Below the pieces are notes generated by a model. That model saw only the letters and a list, made by a program, of their open reading frames with translations, was not told where the DNA came from and made no database searches. Made by a program: the position numbers and the translations under genes. Shown here one piece after another: positions 63,566 to 64,000 of a stretch of DNA of 64,000 nucleotides. Source of the DNA: Prevotella sp. (GTDB taxonomy: Bacteria > Bacteroidota > Bacteroidia > Bacteroidales > Bacteroidaceae); contig JAFRRN010000032.1 in assembly GCA_017428055.1 (NCBI GenBank), positions 1 through 64,000 of the forward strand, given 5' to 3'. The first letter of the stretch is position 1; every line of letters starts with the position of its first letter.

Positions 63566-64000
63566 ATTGTTTTTGTGGACAAAGATGGCAAAAGGCCATC
63601 TGCTAATGAAGCTGCATTAATGGCAGCACATGTGTATGAGGACAAGGATGCCGATAATTATATGAACAAACTTAAAGATGCAGGCTGGACCATATCTGAT
63701 TTTAATACTTCAATTAAAATGGAATATTCAAAATTCAGTCAAAATGGATTAAAATCAGAATTGTTTCAAAGAACTATTGATGGGGCTACCGAATATGCCT
63801 ATGTCTTTGCAGGAACAAATCCACTTTCAATAGAAGACTGGGTGGAAGACATTGCCCAAGTTGCAGGTTTGTCCTCGCAGTACAATACTGCGATATATAA
63901 TGCTAAAACTTTGTCCGATGAATTAGGAGATAAGGAATTGACATTTGTTGGGCATTCTTTAGGTGGCGGGGAGGCTGCCGCATCAAGTATGGCAACGGGA
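63419..64000 (+). pseudogene. Displaced (orphan) RHS toxin tip with lipase class 3 domain, cut by window edge
   Basis: The first 147 bp copy the RHS core end, with a Tyr codon changed to TAG (63548-63550), so it cannot be read as a full RHS gene. It has no signal or upstream shell. After the core the frame continues CAGNPIVFVDKDGKRPSANE, then a class 3 lipase-like domain: YAYVFAGTNP, then SIEDWVEDIAQVAGL, and the nucleophile motif TFVGHSLGGGEAAA (serine near 63956). The domain runs off the window. An internal ATG at 63620 could start it, but this is unproven. It looks like a silent toxin cassette. Confidence 0.85.

Overview
The window looks like a chromosomal segment of a Bacteroidota bacterium, most likely Prevotella or a close relative. 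Four things point that way. The division and cell-wall cluster has the Bacteroidota order (mraZ to ftsZ, without murF or ddl). Promoters carry the TTTG-N19-21-TAnnTTTG pattern instead of E. coli-type boxes. Surface proteins have type IX secretion-like tails or the 'DLGLPSGTKW' motif. DUF3244 and DUF4417 families are present. These assignments come from recognising motifs by eye; no database search was run.

Layout. 1-11,500: a pectin-degradation cluster (two-module GH43 enzyme, KdgF cupin, PL10 lyase fused to an aldose epimerase), flanked on both sides by a paralogous two-gene cassette for secreted surface proteins. The right-hand cassette has two frameshifts and sits behind a structured, terminator-ended leader RNA. 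11,700-23,200: a DUF4143 ATPase, then maf/kdsC/nitroreductase, a FemAB/GNAT-like protein, two tandem sodium symporters, a VanZ-like protein, and an acyl-CoA ligase-prfB-small membrane protein-CYTH operon. 24,100-39,900: the complete dcw cluster, tightly packed with several four-base ATGA overlaps and an internal promoter before murG. 40,300-44,550: a second carbohydrate locus (SASA/CE6-type esterase and GH31 glycosidase). 44,560-48,620: recO, tRNA-Glu, rpsT, a secreted protein and gyrB. 48,700-53,360: accessory genes, comprising an EVE-like domain protein, a three-gene DUF4417 cassette, an unidentified small RNA with its own promoter and terminator, and an XRE/ImmA pair. 53,500-64,000: a polymorphic-toxin locus, with a TPR/HTH membrane regulator, a DUF3244 protein, two large RHS/YD-repeat proteins, a probable immunity gene and a displaced second toxin tip.

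The most notable system is the RHS locus. The second RHS protein ends in a metallopeptidase-like tip containing HELDH. After a probable immunity gene, 147 bp of the RHS core is repeated almost exactly, now with an in-frame stop, and is joined to a lipase-class-3 tip (GHSLGG). This looks like a silent toxin cassette that recombination could swap in. Also notable are three intergenic arrays of short palindromes that share no sequence but all repeat every 22 bp.
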